64,000 nucleotides of DNA from Lepidodermella squamata (Eukaryota; Gastrotricha), in the NCBI GenBank assembly GCA_047495785.1, contig JBLDXI010000007.1:2232001-2296000 (forward strand), read 5' to 3'. Positions 45,240 through 55,451 of the stretch are shown here, piece after piece (the stretch's first letter is position 1; each line of letters starts with the position of its first letter). Made by a program: the position numbers and the translations under genes. The notes below the pieces were generated by a model, which worked only from the letters and a program-made list of their open reading frames with translations, was not told the DNA's origin and made no database searches.

Positions 45240-47338
45240 TCATTCGCCGATGGTGTACTCTTGAACTTCTGTCGTTGCCAGATAAGGGCTATTGTCCTTT
45301 GAAGCTCGCTGAACGGCCAAATAAATGCATAGGACAACGACCGAAATGATCGTTAGCAGAAAGAATAGTACAAGGCAGAGGTCGTTAACAAAACCTGCCG
45401 AGAGTAGGAATTTCTTCTTTTTCTTATTCTTCTCATCATGACTCGTTCCATGACCTTCCTCGTTGCCTTTTCCTTCAACAGGCGGCTGAGCAGCTACCTT
45501 ATGTTGGCGCATTATGCTGGACATTCCTCTTCGATTGCGAGATGAAATCAGAATGTTACCATACTCAGCGTTAGGCAAGAAGACACTCCGACGCCGGTCT
45601 TCGGCTGCTTCGACTCCCTCCTGCTCGTCTTCAGCCGTCAAGATTCGAGCAACCATAGCACAGCCGATGACTGCTCCGACCGCCAAAACTAATAAGACAA
45701 CACTTTGACTTGATGATTTTCCTAAGCTAGACACTTACTTATGTTGAATGCATAGAAAGTCATCAAGGCAGGTGTTGATTGTGATGATTGAGGTGTTTGA
45801 GTTGTAAATAGCACGAATAAGAAGAAATACCCCAACAGGCCACTAACCGCCGTGCTAACCTTCTCCTCCCCATCCGCCGGTATTAGGAAAGCAGCGCCAG
45901 TTTGCAGACTCACGGCAACTAAAGTCAATCCCCTTTCAAATAGAATGAAACATGTTTTTTCAATATTACTGATTGGAATGAAAATCGTCCAAGTGTAGTA
46001 CATGGCTTTTCTTTCCAGCTTAATCCAAAACTGAATGCCGGCTACTCGGGATGTAAAGCGTACTGCCTGGCCCTTGATATCCCATATTGGATGGACGTCA
46101 TCTTTATCAAGCTTCACGACAGCTCGGCTTCTGTTGCCGACAGTGTAGTTCAGCTGGCCATAGCTATAATGCGGGGACTAGAAGGGTGAAATAGATGATT
46201 CAGACAGACCCATCTCAAAGAGACAAATCTCACTTGTAGCAGAAGCTGGAAAAGGCAAGGTCAAATAGGATTCCGAACAGAAATCGGGTACTTACCAAGC
46301 AGTATTGATTGTCAAAAGGAAACGTTGAAACATCCGTTTGCTGATAAACGAAGCCAGTTAATTGGCTGAACATTGATTGTTATCAACTTACGGGGCAACT
46401 CAACTCGAGTCTGAAAGCAACCCTCCAGTCTATTTTACCATCGGATGAGACTATTGCCGGATATTTTTCCCATGCATCTGCAAATAGCGAGTTAAAGAAC
46501 ATCAACATTGGTTGAGCCCAGTTATTACCTGGATAGAAAATGTCTTGCGCCCCGTTTTGTACTGAAAATCAAGTACGAGTATACAGAGCATTCTACAAAG
46601 GGCTTAACCATACTTATGAAGTAGGGGAACCACAAACTTTGAGTATCAACCAGCAAACTGTAGCCCTGGCACGATTCGTTTTTGCTTAACGCAAGCCTGC
46701 TATCCGTCCATCGAAAATCCAATCGAGCGGTGATTGTCATAGTCCCCTTAACTACTCAAGAAAGATTCAACAGCCCAATTGGTATATTCATTCTTACCAT
46801 CTGAAACTTCATTCAGTGATATCAGGATGATTTTGACATCGATTGTAGTCGGCATAACTGGTTGAGTTTTGCGATCATCGTTGCGGGCCTCCAGATTCGC
46901 AGCGATCAGTGAGTCACACCTCTTCTTTTCAATGGTCAAATTGGCCGAGTTGAGCATGGTACCTGGAAGACTGCCACCCTCTGAATTAACCGTCTCCCCA
47001 TTAGTATCTTGATAGCTCTGTGAAGGCGCAGATGAGTCGGTTTGAATATTGACGCTGAATGACTGCGTGGCAGTTGCGTAAGGACTAATCCAGCCATTGG
47101 ATGTTGAAATCGAGATTGAATTCGTTGGCGTGAACGTACTGTAGCTACCCGTGGAAGGGTTAGAAAGCAGGATGTCAAGGCTTGATGACGACGCCGTCTC
47201 GTAACTAAAACTCGAGCTTGATGAAGCTATCCCAGAAATCGTCGTTACATCAGTCGATGATTGGGTTGACGAATCCTGAGGGACGACAAGGCTTGACTTC
47301 AGAAGAATGATTAATACCGGAAACATAGTCACATCCAT
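45240..47338 (-). CDS. Cys-loop ligand-gated ion channel subunit 9
   Basis: Minus-strand exons 47338-46798, 46751-46614, 46561-46529, 46477-46392, 46340-46296, 46245-46234, 46177-45970, 45918-45735, 45702-45240; 569 residues. The start MDVTMFPVLIILLKSSLVV is a signal peptide. A Ser/Thr-rich linker of over 100 residues follows, then NLTIEKKRCDSLIA, TQPVMPTTIDVK, LDFRWTDSRLALS, LWFPYFI, a Cys-loop with 14 rather than 13 residues between the cysteines (C265-C280, CPQTDVSTFPFDNQYC), a 12-nt exon coding LLLQ, SPHYSYGQLNYTVGNRSR, M1, DGEEKVSTAVSGLLGYFFLF in M2 (Glu -1') and M4. The last intron must be about 32 nt (45734-45703) to keep the frame. Same exon plan as the gene at 49557. Confidence 0.88.
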
Positions 47339-48297
47339 GTTTCAAAAAGTCAAAATGTCAAAATGTTCCATGTTTCCAAAACTGACCAAATTTAATGCCC
47401 GAGCCTGTGACACCCTGGGGCGAATGCACGCAAAATTCGTCATCAATTATTAAACCAATTAGCAACCGTAGACACTTGATTGAATAAAAAGCCATGTGAA
47501 CAATCCCTGTGGACGTTATCTATGAAAAAACATTACAAATCACCTGCGTCATGATAGTAGAACCCACGTTTTCACGGGCGGAAGTGACGCTTTTGAAACA
47601 GCTACACCGCCGTAGCCATAGCCCACTTTTTGTCAATTTATAAACTTTTAAATATTTTATTAAATATTGGAATATGCAATAAGTACCCCATAATTTCTAT
47701 CATTGCCTTTGAAGTGAAAGGTAGAGATCACTACAAATGTTGACACACGTGACCGCTTAAATTGCCAGCACTGAAAAGCATCGTGGAGTAAAGATGACTA
47801 ACAAAAACGATAAACGCATTTACTGTTCTGTGAAAGTAACCTTAAGAAGTGATCTTATGAGTTATTTCCTCCCATTTGCCAGTAATAACAATTGTGACAA
47901 TTTCTCTGTTCCCAATTTCGAGCCAGAGCCGTTAACTGGATTTCGTCATTTATAGATTCAGGTCTATATGGCAATTCAGATTATTTTTCTGAACGTGATT
48001 AAGTCATGCTCTTAAAATTGCTCCAGTACGTTGTTGAGCGATATGCAACGTGAGAATCTCGGTGATAATAAATCGATGAGTAGTGCTGAGAATTTCCTTC
48101 CATACGTCAGTTCTGACATTGCTTCTTCAAAAATGCTCGTTTAATCTTGCTTTCAGCTACTTGAAATAATGCGCTGTTAAGAGGTGCCCTTTATTCAAGT
48201 GTCCAAATAAAAATTTAACTGTAATTAATTTGTGACACGCTTCATTTCGATATTTTTCTGCTGGATGATTCCAGTACACTGTTTTCGTCGCTTTCGC
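47339..48297. other. Intergenic region between divergent channel genes 9 and 10
   Basis: About 960 bp between two genes transcribed away from each other; it must contain both promoters. AT-rich, no exon, no clear TATA or repeat. Confidence 0.35.
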
Positions 48298-49503
48298 ATG
48301 ATAGCGTTCATCTTAGTCTGCGTTTACTTCTTGGCGATTGAACTTGTTGAGGCAACGCCTTTAAGTAGAGAATCGGAAGCTTTTTTGCGACATCGCTTCT
48401 TTAACGAATGCAACGCACATGATGGCTTTTACGATCATAAAATCAACCTGGAGTTGCTGTTTTACGTATTCAATCTCGTTGAATTCAACGAACCAGATGA
48501 GTCGATGTCTATATTTGCAACTCTGAACCTCTGTTGGTCGGATAATTGTGTCAGATGGGATAGGGACATCGAACAAATAGAAATGAAGTCGAAAAAGATC
48601 GCTGACGAAATTCAGAATATCACCCACGTCGCGCTGCCGACTGAGCTCTTCTGGAAACCGGCGATAATACACCGAAACAGCCCTACGAATGTTCAAGCCA
48701 TTGTAGACAATGGGAAAGGACTGTACACCAACATTTTTCGAAACGGATGGATCGAATGGTCGCCAACAGGGACTTGGACAACAGCATGTCCTCTCCATCT
48801 GAAACGATTCCCTTTCGACACCCAAACCTGCATGTTCGCCTTCGAACTATGGGACACCCAGTTTTATACGAATATAACTGTGGCTAATATGATGATCGAC
48901 ATTGAAAATCCTGAAGGGTTCACCACGCCAATGGCAGTATGGCAACTTGTTGAATACCACAGTGAGCTGACTAAAACATGCTATCCGATGGGAAACCCTG
49001 CGATAATCCATTGTTCAGGAGAAGCCCATTACTATTTCACGATCAAACGGAAAGTTGAACCTTACATTTTTGCAATTTTCATCCCAGCGATCTCACTGGT
49101 TGTCCTGCAGATCAGTCCTTTCGCGATGGCTCCACACAACGCCGAAAGAGCTGAATATTCAATCACGATTCTTCTGGCGTTCGCAGTGATTCATGGCCTA
49201 GTTCAAGAGGAAATTCCACACACAGCCGAGATCGTTTATTTTGTAATTTATCTGAATGTCAACATCATGATAGGGACAATATGTACAGTGTATTCGGTGA
49301 TTAGTGTCGGTCTTGCGGAATATCTTGTAACGGAAAGTGGGAAGCCAGTCAAGCTTACGATAGGAAAGTCCAGCTTCTCGCCCTTTCACCGACCGTTTCA
49401 AGTTACCGCGGTGCGATTCATCGATTTTGTAGTTTTTACAATAATATTGATCATTCTCATCATTACGCACGCCATATTTTTCCATTTAATGCTACCCGAC
49501 TAA
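48298..49503 (+). CDS. Intronless Cys-loop ligand-gated channel subunit 10
   Basis: A single uninterrupted exon, 401 residues. The ATG at 48298 is preferred because MIAFILVCVYFLAIELVEA is a signal peptide; an in-frame ATG at 48265 would add 11 residues. Extracellular domain: FFNECNAHDGFYDHKINLE, SIFATLNLCWSDNCVRWD, LPTELFWKPAIIHRNSP, GWIEWSPTGTW, Cys-loop CPLHLKRFPFDTQTC (C164-C178, 13 between), ELWDTQFYT. M1 starts at EPYIFAIFIPAISLVVLQ. M2 is NAERAEYSITILLAFAVIHG; aligned to GEK-type channels it has Glu at -1', Arg at 0' and a further Glu at 2'. M3 and a terminal M4 follow, with an M3-M4 loop of only about 50 residues. It is very different from the intron-bearing neighbours and closest to the gene at 52973. 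AATAAA at 49539. Confidence 0.92.
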   Translation: MIAFILVCVYFLAIELVEATPLSRESEAFLRHRFFNECNAHDGFYDHKINLELLFYVFNLVEFNEPDESMSIFATLNLCWSDNCVRWDRDIEQIEMKSKKIADEIQNITHVALPTELFWKPAIIHRNSPTNVQAIVDNGKGLYTNIFRNGWIEWSPTGTWTTACPLHLKRFPFDTQTCMFAFELWDTQFYTNITVANMMIDIENPEGFTTPMAVWQLVEYHSELTKTCYPMGNPAIIHCSGEAHYYFTIKRKVEPYIFAIFIPAISLVVLQISPFAMAPHNAERAEYSITILLAFAVIHGLVQEEIPHTAEIVYFVIYLNVNIMIGTICTVYSVISVGLAEYLVTESGKPVKLTIGKSSFSPFHRPFQVTAVRFIDFVVFTIILIILIITHAIFFHLMLPD

Positions 49504-49556
49504 TGCCTACACATTTTACGTCATACAAAACTGAAGTTAATAAAATGCATAGGTTC

Positions 49557-51615
49557 CTACTCGCCAATTACGTATTCCTGAATCGGAGTGATCGAGAGAG
49601 TTGTCTGGCTTTTTACAGGGCGCAAAACTGCGATGTAGATAATAAAGACCAAGATCGAGACCACAGTCAGCAAGGTGAACAAGAAAAGGCATAGATCGTT
49701 GACCTGAGAAGCTGACATGGCGAATTTCTTTTTCTTCTTGAACTTATCGGGGATTTCATGCTTGCCTTGATCCGCTGGTTTCTCTAGAGGGGAAGAAATA
49801 TCTGCAACTTTGTTTTTTGCGATTGGAGGAAGAGTAACACGGTTCCCGGTCGGAGGAGGATTGGCTGGAGTTGCAATTAATACACTCCGACGCCTTGTAT
49901 AGATTTTGGCTCTGATTTGAGCTGGATCTTGATCCGGATTCTCTTCTTCGTCGTCCACCGCTGTGAGAATTCTTGAAACAATGCCGGCCGCGACTACGGC
50001 GGCTACGGTGAGAACTGGTAACGCAACACTTACTGCCTGTATATTAGGTCGTGAAAGATCTTACTGATATTGAAGGCATAGAAAGTCATAAGAGCAGGGG
50101 TTGATTGGGAGGATTGCGGGGTTTGAGTCGTGAACAAAACGAACAGGAAAAAGTAACCTAGAAGACCACTGACAGCCGTACTGATCTTTTCCTCTCCATC
50201 AGCTGGCAGGATGAAAGTTGCCCCAGTTTGAAGGGTCACAGCAGCTATAAAGAGAGGCATAAAGGTAGTTCTACCAAGTGAAAATTCTCTACCGATTGGA
50301 ATAAAAATAGTCCAGACATAGTAAGTCGGATTACGTTCGAGCTTCACCCAGAATTGAATGCCAGCTACCTTCGAAGTGAAGCGAACAGCCTGGCCCGTCA
50401 ATTCCCAAATTGGGTGAACGTCATCTTTGTCCAAAACTACGACAGCTCGAGATCGGTTTCCAACAGTGTAATTCAGTTGCCCGTAGCTGTAATGTGGTGA
50501 CTTTCAAAGCAAAGAAAACATTACTTTAAAGCTTCGCGTTATTCCACAAACCTGCAGCAGTAGCTAAAGTAGGAAAACTCAATTAAGATTGGAAATTAGT
50601 GTCACCTGAGAGACTCACCAAGCAATACTGAGTGTCGAACGGGAAAACAGTGACATCTATGCTCTATTAAACGGAAACCCTCAAGGTAAAGCGAATTCCC
50701 TTAGAAAAGTTCTTACCGGACAGCTGAGCTCGAGCTTGAAAGCAACTCGCCAATCCACCTTACCATTCGACGATAATATTGCCGGATACTGTTATGGCTT
50801 GATTAAACAAGAACTATTGGAAAATGACTTATTTCACCTTTTCCCAAGCGTCTGAAAAGAATTGATTGGATATTTCATTCCGAATTTCCCACTGATTTCA
50901 GGACTTACCGGGGTAGAAAATGTCTTTCGCGCCATTTTGAACTGTGATTTGAACGCTAGTTAGTTTGTATGTACTTTCAAGTTGTATTCTTACTTAGGAA
51001 GTATGGAAACCATAAGGATTTGGTTGGAACCAACAGCGACTGTCCTTGACAGGTGTTGTTTTGATTTACGGCCAGCCTTGAATCAGTCCATCGGGCGTCG
51101 ATCCTCGCTGTGATCGTCATCGTTCCGCTTACTGTTCATAATTCGCAAAGGATTATCTTCATGTCTTACAGCAGAAGCTTACCATCGGATAGGTCGTTCA
51201 ATGATATAATTATGAGTTTCACATCGATAGTGGTAGGCATTACAGGCTGGGTTTTCTTCATATTGGCGTTCAAGTCTAAATTCTTCGAAATCAATCGGTC
51301 GCATTCTGTTTTCTCCCGCGTCAAATTCGCAGAGTTCAGCAGCGTTCCTCGTAAACTTCCCCCTTCATTTAAGATTTCACCATTGCTGTCGCGATATGTC
51401 GAATCTGACAGTGGCGCATCGGTGTAAAACGTCGCGCTTAAGCTGTTTGTAAATGTCGCGTAAGGGCTGCCTTCATCCTGCTGCACAATGATGCCAGAAT
51501 GATACGGCGTTGTGGTTTCGTATTCGAACCCACTAATAACCGCCGTAGAATCTTGGCTAATAACACATTTCAGATAAGCAATAACTGCAATGAGAACGTG
51601 AGATAAATTAGTCAT
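49557..51615 (-). CDS. Cys-loop ligand-gated ion channel subunit 11
   Basis: Minus-strand exons 51615-51183, 51131-50994, 50941-50909, 50851-50838, 50788-50717, 50663-50619, 50563-50552, 50500-50293, 50244-50065, 50032-49557; 536 residues. The start MTNLSHVLIAVIAYLKCVIS is a signal peptide; an ATG 16 codons upstream is also open. Motifs: NLTREKTECDRLIS, TQPVMPTTIDVK, LWFPYFL, NGAKDIFYP, a Cys-loop with 14 residues between cysteines (C229-C244, CPSIDVTVFPFDTQYC), a 12-nt exon encoding LLLQ, SPHYSYGQLNYTVGNRSR, M1 (VTLQTGATFILPA), DGEEKISTAVSGLLGYFFLF in M2 (cation-type Glu -1'), M3, M4. It has one intron more than its sister at 45240 (between 50838 and 50788). The stop is 53 bp from that of the facing gene. 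Confidence 0.92.
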
Positions 51616-52972
51616 TTTCCAGCTTTGCACAGCAATATTAAAATCAGGAATCCCGTTCTTCATAGCAATAAATCAAATTAAATTGATCTATATCAATTAT
51701 TAAACACTCAATATGTTGATATGCGTGGTTAATTGCAACTTATTATTCAGGCCGGTAGTGGTAAAGGGCAACAAATTTCTGCGACAGCTAGGCTATTGAT
51801 CGATACAAAATCTAAAACAAGGTTCAGGGTCGGTTTTCACTAAATCGAACCTCTGGTTGAATATCAAGTGTGCGTGGTAGTGCTACGAAATGCAAGAAAT
51901 GCTTGGTCTCTGCTTTCAGCTAATTATTACTGAATGGCAGTATATTTTTTCTGGGAAACCGCTTTGAGCATGGAAGCTGAGGCTGTTAAAGAATAAACTC
52001 GATATTCGGCGACTATCGTACAAATCGCGGCTTCCGTGCCCTCAGCATCACTTATAAGCGACTTTTTTTAGTTGAATCTAACCAAAAATCCGAGTTTTTT
52101 CGATTCCTGCTGGTCGGGCTAGTGCGCAACAGCGAGTGAGCAACTGTGGCAAAAGTGTAGTCGACAAGTTGCGAAAGACCTCTTGAGGGGTATTAGGTAG
52201 TCGATCTTGGATGATTCATTTGCTGTTTGGAAGATGACCGGCTTCAATGTTTTCCTTGTCTTATCAATTGCGTTCGAAATTGCAAGTCATGTATTTCAAT
52301 GCCTAATACATTTCTTTATAGTGAAATTGGCTGAAAGCTGAGTATAAGAGAATATAATAAGAGAGGTGCTGCGCTTCCAATATGGTAAAATCGATGTAAT
52401 AAGACAATCTCGCCAGTAGCCGTGATTTGTTTACTCAAACGAGGCGTGATTAAGCCTCATTTAATATTCATAATTGCCTGGGAACTTGGTCAAAAAAATT
52501 GGCTTGTGAGCTAAAATCATATAAAACATGTGATTAGATATATTCTGAGCACTTCTTACAGTTGTCAGTGTGTAAAGAAAACATTGCAAGTGTCGGAATT
52601 AGTCCGAAGCGCGGTGGATCTTTCCATTAGCTTCAAGTCCAGTTCCATCGTTTACAACGCATCGAGAATTCATTTGAACACCAAACATCGTCTTTTGCTC
52701 AAAGATTATATTCACAGCTCATGGGCACTAACAAGAACGTCTTACATTTGCCAATAAGGCTTAGACGTAATTAAACGAATCGTTATCTAAGGCCCCAATA
52801 TGCTTTCGTTACCTAGCAACGCAACAATCACTACATATTCGCAATCAAAACAACGCGGTAAGACGCATTTGTGCCACGATGCTCGGTAGATTGAGGCTCT
52901 CTATTCCAAGCTTTTTCCATTGCGCATTAATGAAGAATATTGCTTGCGATTATTGTATAGAATTTAACGACG
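51616..52972. other. Intergenic region between divergent channel genes 11 and 12
   Basis: 1.36 kb, AT-rich, holding the promoters of two divergent genes. The open frame 52530-52757 has no channel-like or other recognisable motif. I see no repeat or RNA gene. Confidence 0.35.
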
Positions 52973-54196
52973 ATGAACTACTTCATCCTTATTGTCGCAG
53001 CTATACTCTCATTTTCCCTGATCGAATTCTCCCAGCCGTCTCCCCTGAGTTTCGAAGCGGAAAACTTCCTAAGGAATCGCTTTTTCAACGAATGCCATGC
53101 CGATCTCGGCTTCTACGACCACAGAATCAACCTGGAACTCCTTTTTTACTTCTTCAATCTCGTTGAATTCGACGAAGTTGGCGAAACAATGTCAATATTC
53201 GCGACGTTGAACCTTTGCTGGTCAGACGATTGCGTCCGGTGGGATAGAGACATCGACGCAATCGCCGCCAAGTCAAAGCCGATTGCCGACCAAATACGAA
53301 ACATTACTCATGTCGCGTTACCCACTGAACTATTCTGGAAACCGTCGATAATCCATAGGAACAGCCCTCATAAGGTTCAGGCAATTGTCGACAATGGGAA
53401 GGGTCTTTACACGAACATATTCCGCAACGGCTGGATCGAATGGTCGCCAACTGGAACTTGGACAACATCATGCCCACTTCAACTGAAGCATTTCCCGTTT
53501 GATAGGCAAACCTGCATGTTCGCCTTCGAGCTATGGGACACTCAGTTCTATACAAGTATCAGTGAAGCTAGAATTCAGATCGATGTTGAGAACCCTGAGG
53601 GATTCACTAGCCCTATGGCCGTTTGGCATTTGTTGAACTACAGCAGTGAGGTATCTAAAACTTGTTACCCTATGGGGAACCCTGCGATAATTCACTGTTC
53701 CGGGGAGGCTCATTACTACTTCACGCTGCAACGAAAGGTTGAGCCATACATTTACGCAATCTTCATACCTTCGATTTCTCTGGTTGTCCTACAAATCAGC
53801 CCATTTGCAATGGCGCCTCATATCGCGGAGAGGGCTGTCTATTCAATAACAATCCTTCTAGCTTTCGCTGTGATTCACAGCTTAGTTCAGGAGGAGATTC
53901 CTCACACGGCTGAGACAATTTACCTTGTAGTCTACGTGAATACGAACATTATCATAGGTTCAATATGCACTGTCTACTCGGTGTTGAGCGTTGGCCTAGC
54001 GGATTGGCTGCTCGATGAAAACGGGCATTACAAGAAGATAAGCGTTCCGTTGCCATTCGGCATGACAACAATGAGCCATAAACGAGGGTTCCAAATGTCG
54101 AACGTTCGATTCATTGATTTGATCTTCTTCATTATCACTTTGATAACTCTTATTGTCGTGCATGCTGTTTTCTTCAGCTTAATGACTAATAACTAA
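52973..54196 (+). CDS. Intronless Cys-loop ligand-gated channel subunit 12
   Basis: One exon, 407 residues. The signal peptide is MNYFILIVAAILSFSLIEF. It matches the gene at 48298 along its whole length: FFNECHADLGFYDHRINLE, SIFATLNLCWSDDCVRWD, LPTELFWKPSIIHRNSP, GWIEWSPTGTW, Cys-loop CPLQLKHFPFDRQTC (C167-C181), ELWDTQFYT, EPYIYAIFIPSISLVVLQ (M1), IAERAVYSITILLAFAVIHS (M2), M3 and M4. At pore position 2' it has Val where the paralogue has Glu. GAGAAGTKKC-like alpha-type vicinal cysteines are absent; the C-loop region instead has KTCYPMGNPAIIHCSGEAHY with two spaced Cys. AATAAA at 54217. It is probably a duplicate of the same intronless ancestor. Confidence 0.93.
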   Translation: MNYFILIVAAILSFSLIEFSQPSPLSFEAENFLRNRFFNECHADLGFYDHRINLELLFYFFNLVEFDEVGETMSIFATLNLCWSDDCVRWDRDIDAIAAKSKPIADQIRNITHVALPTELFWKPSIIHRNSPHKVQAIVDNGKGLYTNIFRNGWIEWSPTGTWTTSCPLQLKHFPFDRQTCMFAFELWDTQFYTSISEARIQIDVENPEGFTSPMAVWHLLNYSSEVSKTCYPMGNPAIIHCSGEAHYYFTLQRKVEPYIYAIFIPSISLVVLQISPFAMAPHIAERAVYSITILLAFAVIHSLVQEEIPHTAETIYLVVYVNTNIIIGSICTVYSVLSVGLADWLLDENGHYKKISVPLPFGMTTMSHKRGFQMSNVRFIDLIFFIITLITLIVVHAVFFSLMTNN

Positions 54197-55451
54197 TAGT
54201 GCCTTTTGCTGGATAAAATAAAGCTTTTAAATCAAACTTTTTCAGAACGGTTCAAAAATTACGATAAGTTAAAAAAACGATGGATGCTTCCGAACAAATG
54301 CCTACTTTAAATTAAATTTTCCAGCATGAAATTTTTCAAAATTTTGAATTTTAGAATTTAAATTCTTTCATTTGCAATTCCAATTTAGATAGATCTCGAG
54401 TACAGATTTTTCACAATCAGCAGCGGTCGTTTAGAAGTTATACAGAACTGGTATCGAATATCGATTTCAATTATCGATTTTACAAATCAGTGATTTTTCG
54501 ACAATAGTATCGGAAAACCAGCATTTTAGCAAGGTTTATATTTTAGGAAATCAAATATGAGACCAAGCTCGTTTTTGGTCCAATGCTAAAATGCTAAAAT
54601 TCTAAAATTCCAGCTATGAAATTGTTCAACTCGAAATCAATCGAAAAAACCGCATTAACTGCCTCGAATTTTGGTATCCGAGCAACATGGCGATTATGCT
54701 GGTGAAACTAGACTTGGAAATACCACGAGGTTCATTTTCAGTAAAGACTGACAAAGACTGACAAAAAAAAGAAATCACAAATGATCGAGAAAATTTAGTC
54801 CTGGAATTTCACTTTGAATTGTGCAAACATTTAAAATTTAGACCCTCCTAAAGCCCCGAAAGCTAATATAAAAGCTGAAAGCTGAATAACCTGTTCGATT
54901 CGTTTAAAAAATTTCACTTAGATCTCTTCCTGATAATGTTACGTAAATAAAACATAATTGAAGGGAGCCGATGTTTGCCCAATTTCGACGATTTCCGATG
55001 ATAATGGATGGTAAAATAAAATATTTACAATCCAGTTTTTTTGCAATAAAAACAAACCAATTAGAAGCCGCTCGCATTCCTAACTACATCAGGTGAATTT
55101 ATTTCGTTTCAAGTTCAATTTTATTGCAATCTGAGCCTTGATCTTCGTTACAGTAATAAAGAAAAGCATGTTGACCGAAGCCAGCGGTCACGCTCCTTAC
55201 AGACTGTTTAGAATTTGTGGACCGAAAACAAGCTTATTACCTGCGCACGCGCGAACACCTCATCATCTGACACCTTGTAATATTGCTGCGAGCATGAGCG
55301 GCAATAAAATCAACGGCTCGACGTGTCGAACTGCCCGCAATTAAGGCGGTTGATTTTTCGCCACCTCCACTCAATTGCACGCCGAGATAATTCTTCGCTT
55401 CTATCTTCTCAAATAAATCTCACTTCTTCATTTTTTCGCTCACAATTCAAC
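54197..55451. other. Intergenic region
   Basis: 1.25 kb, AT-rich with many short AATTCTAAAATTC-type words (about 54330-54620). Holds the AATAAA of the channel gene at 54217. The open frame 55138-55344 is not convincing. No RNA gene seen. Confidence 0.35.
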
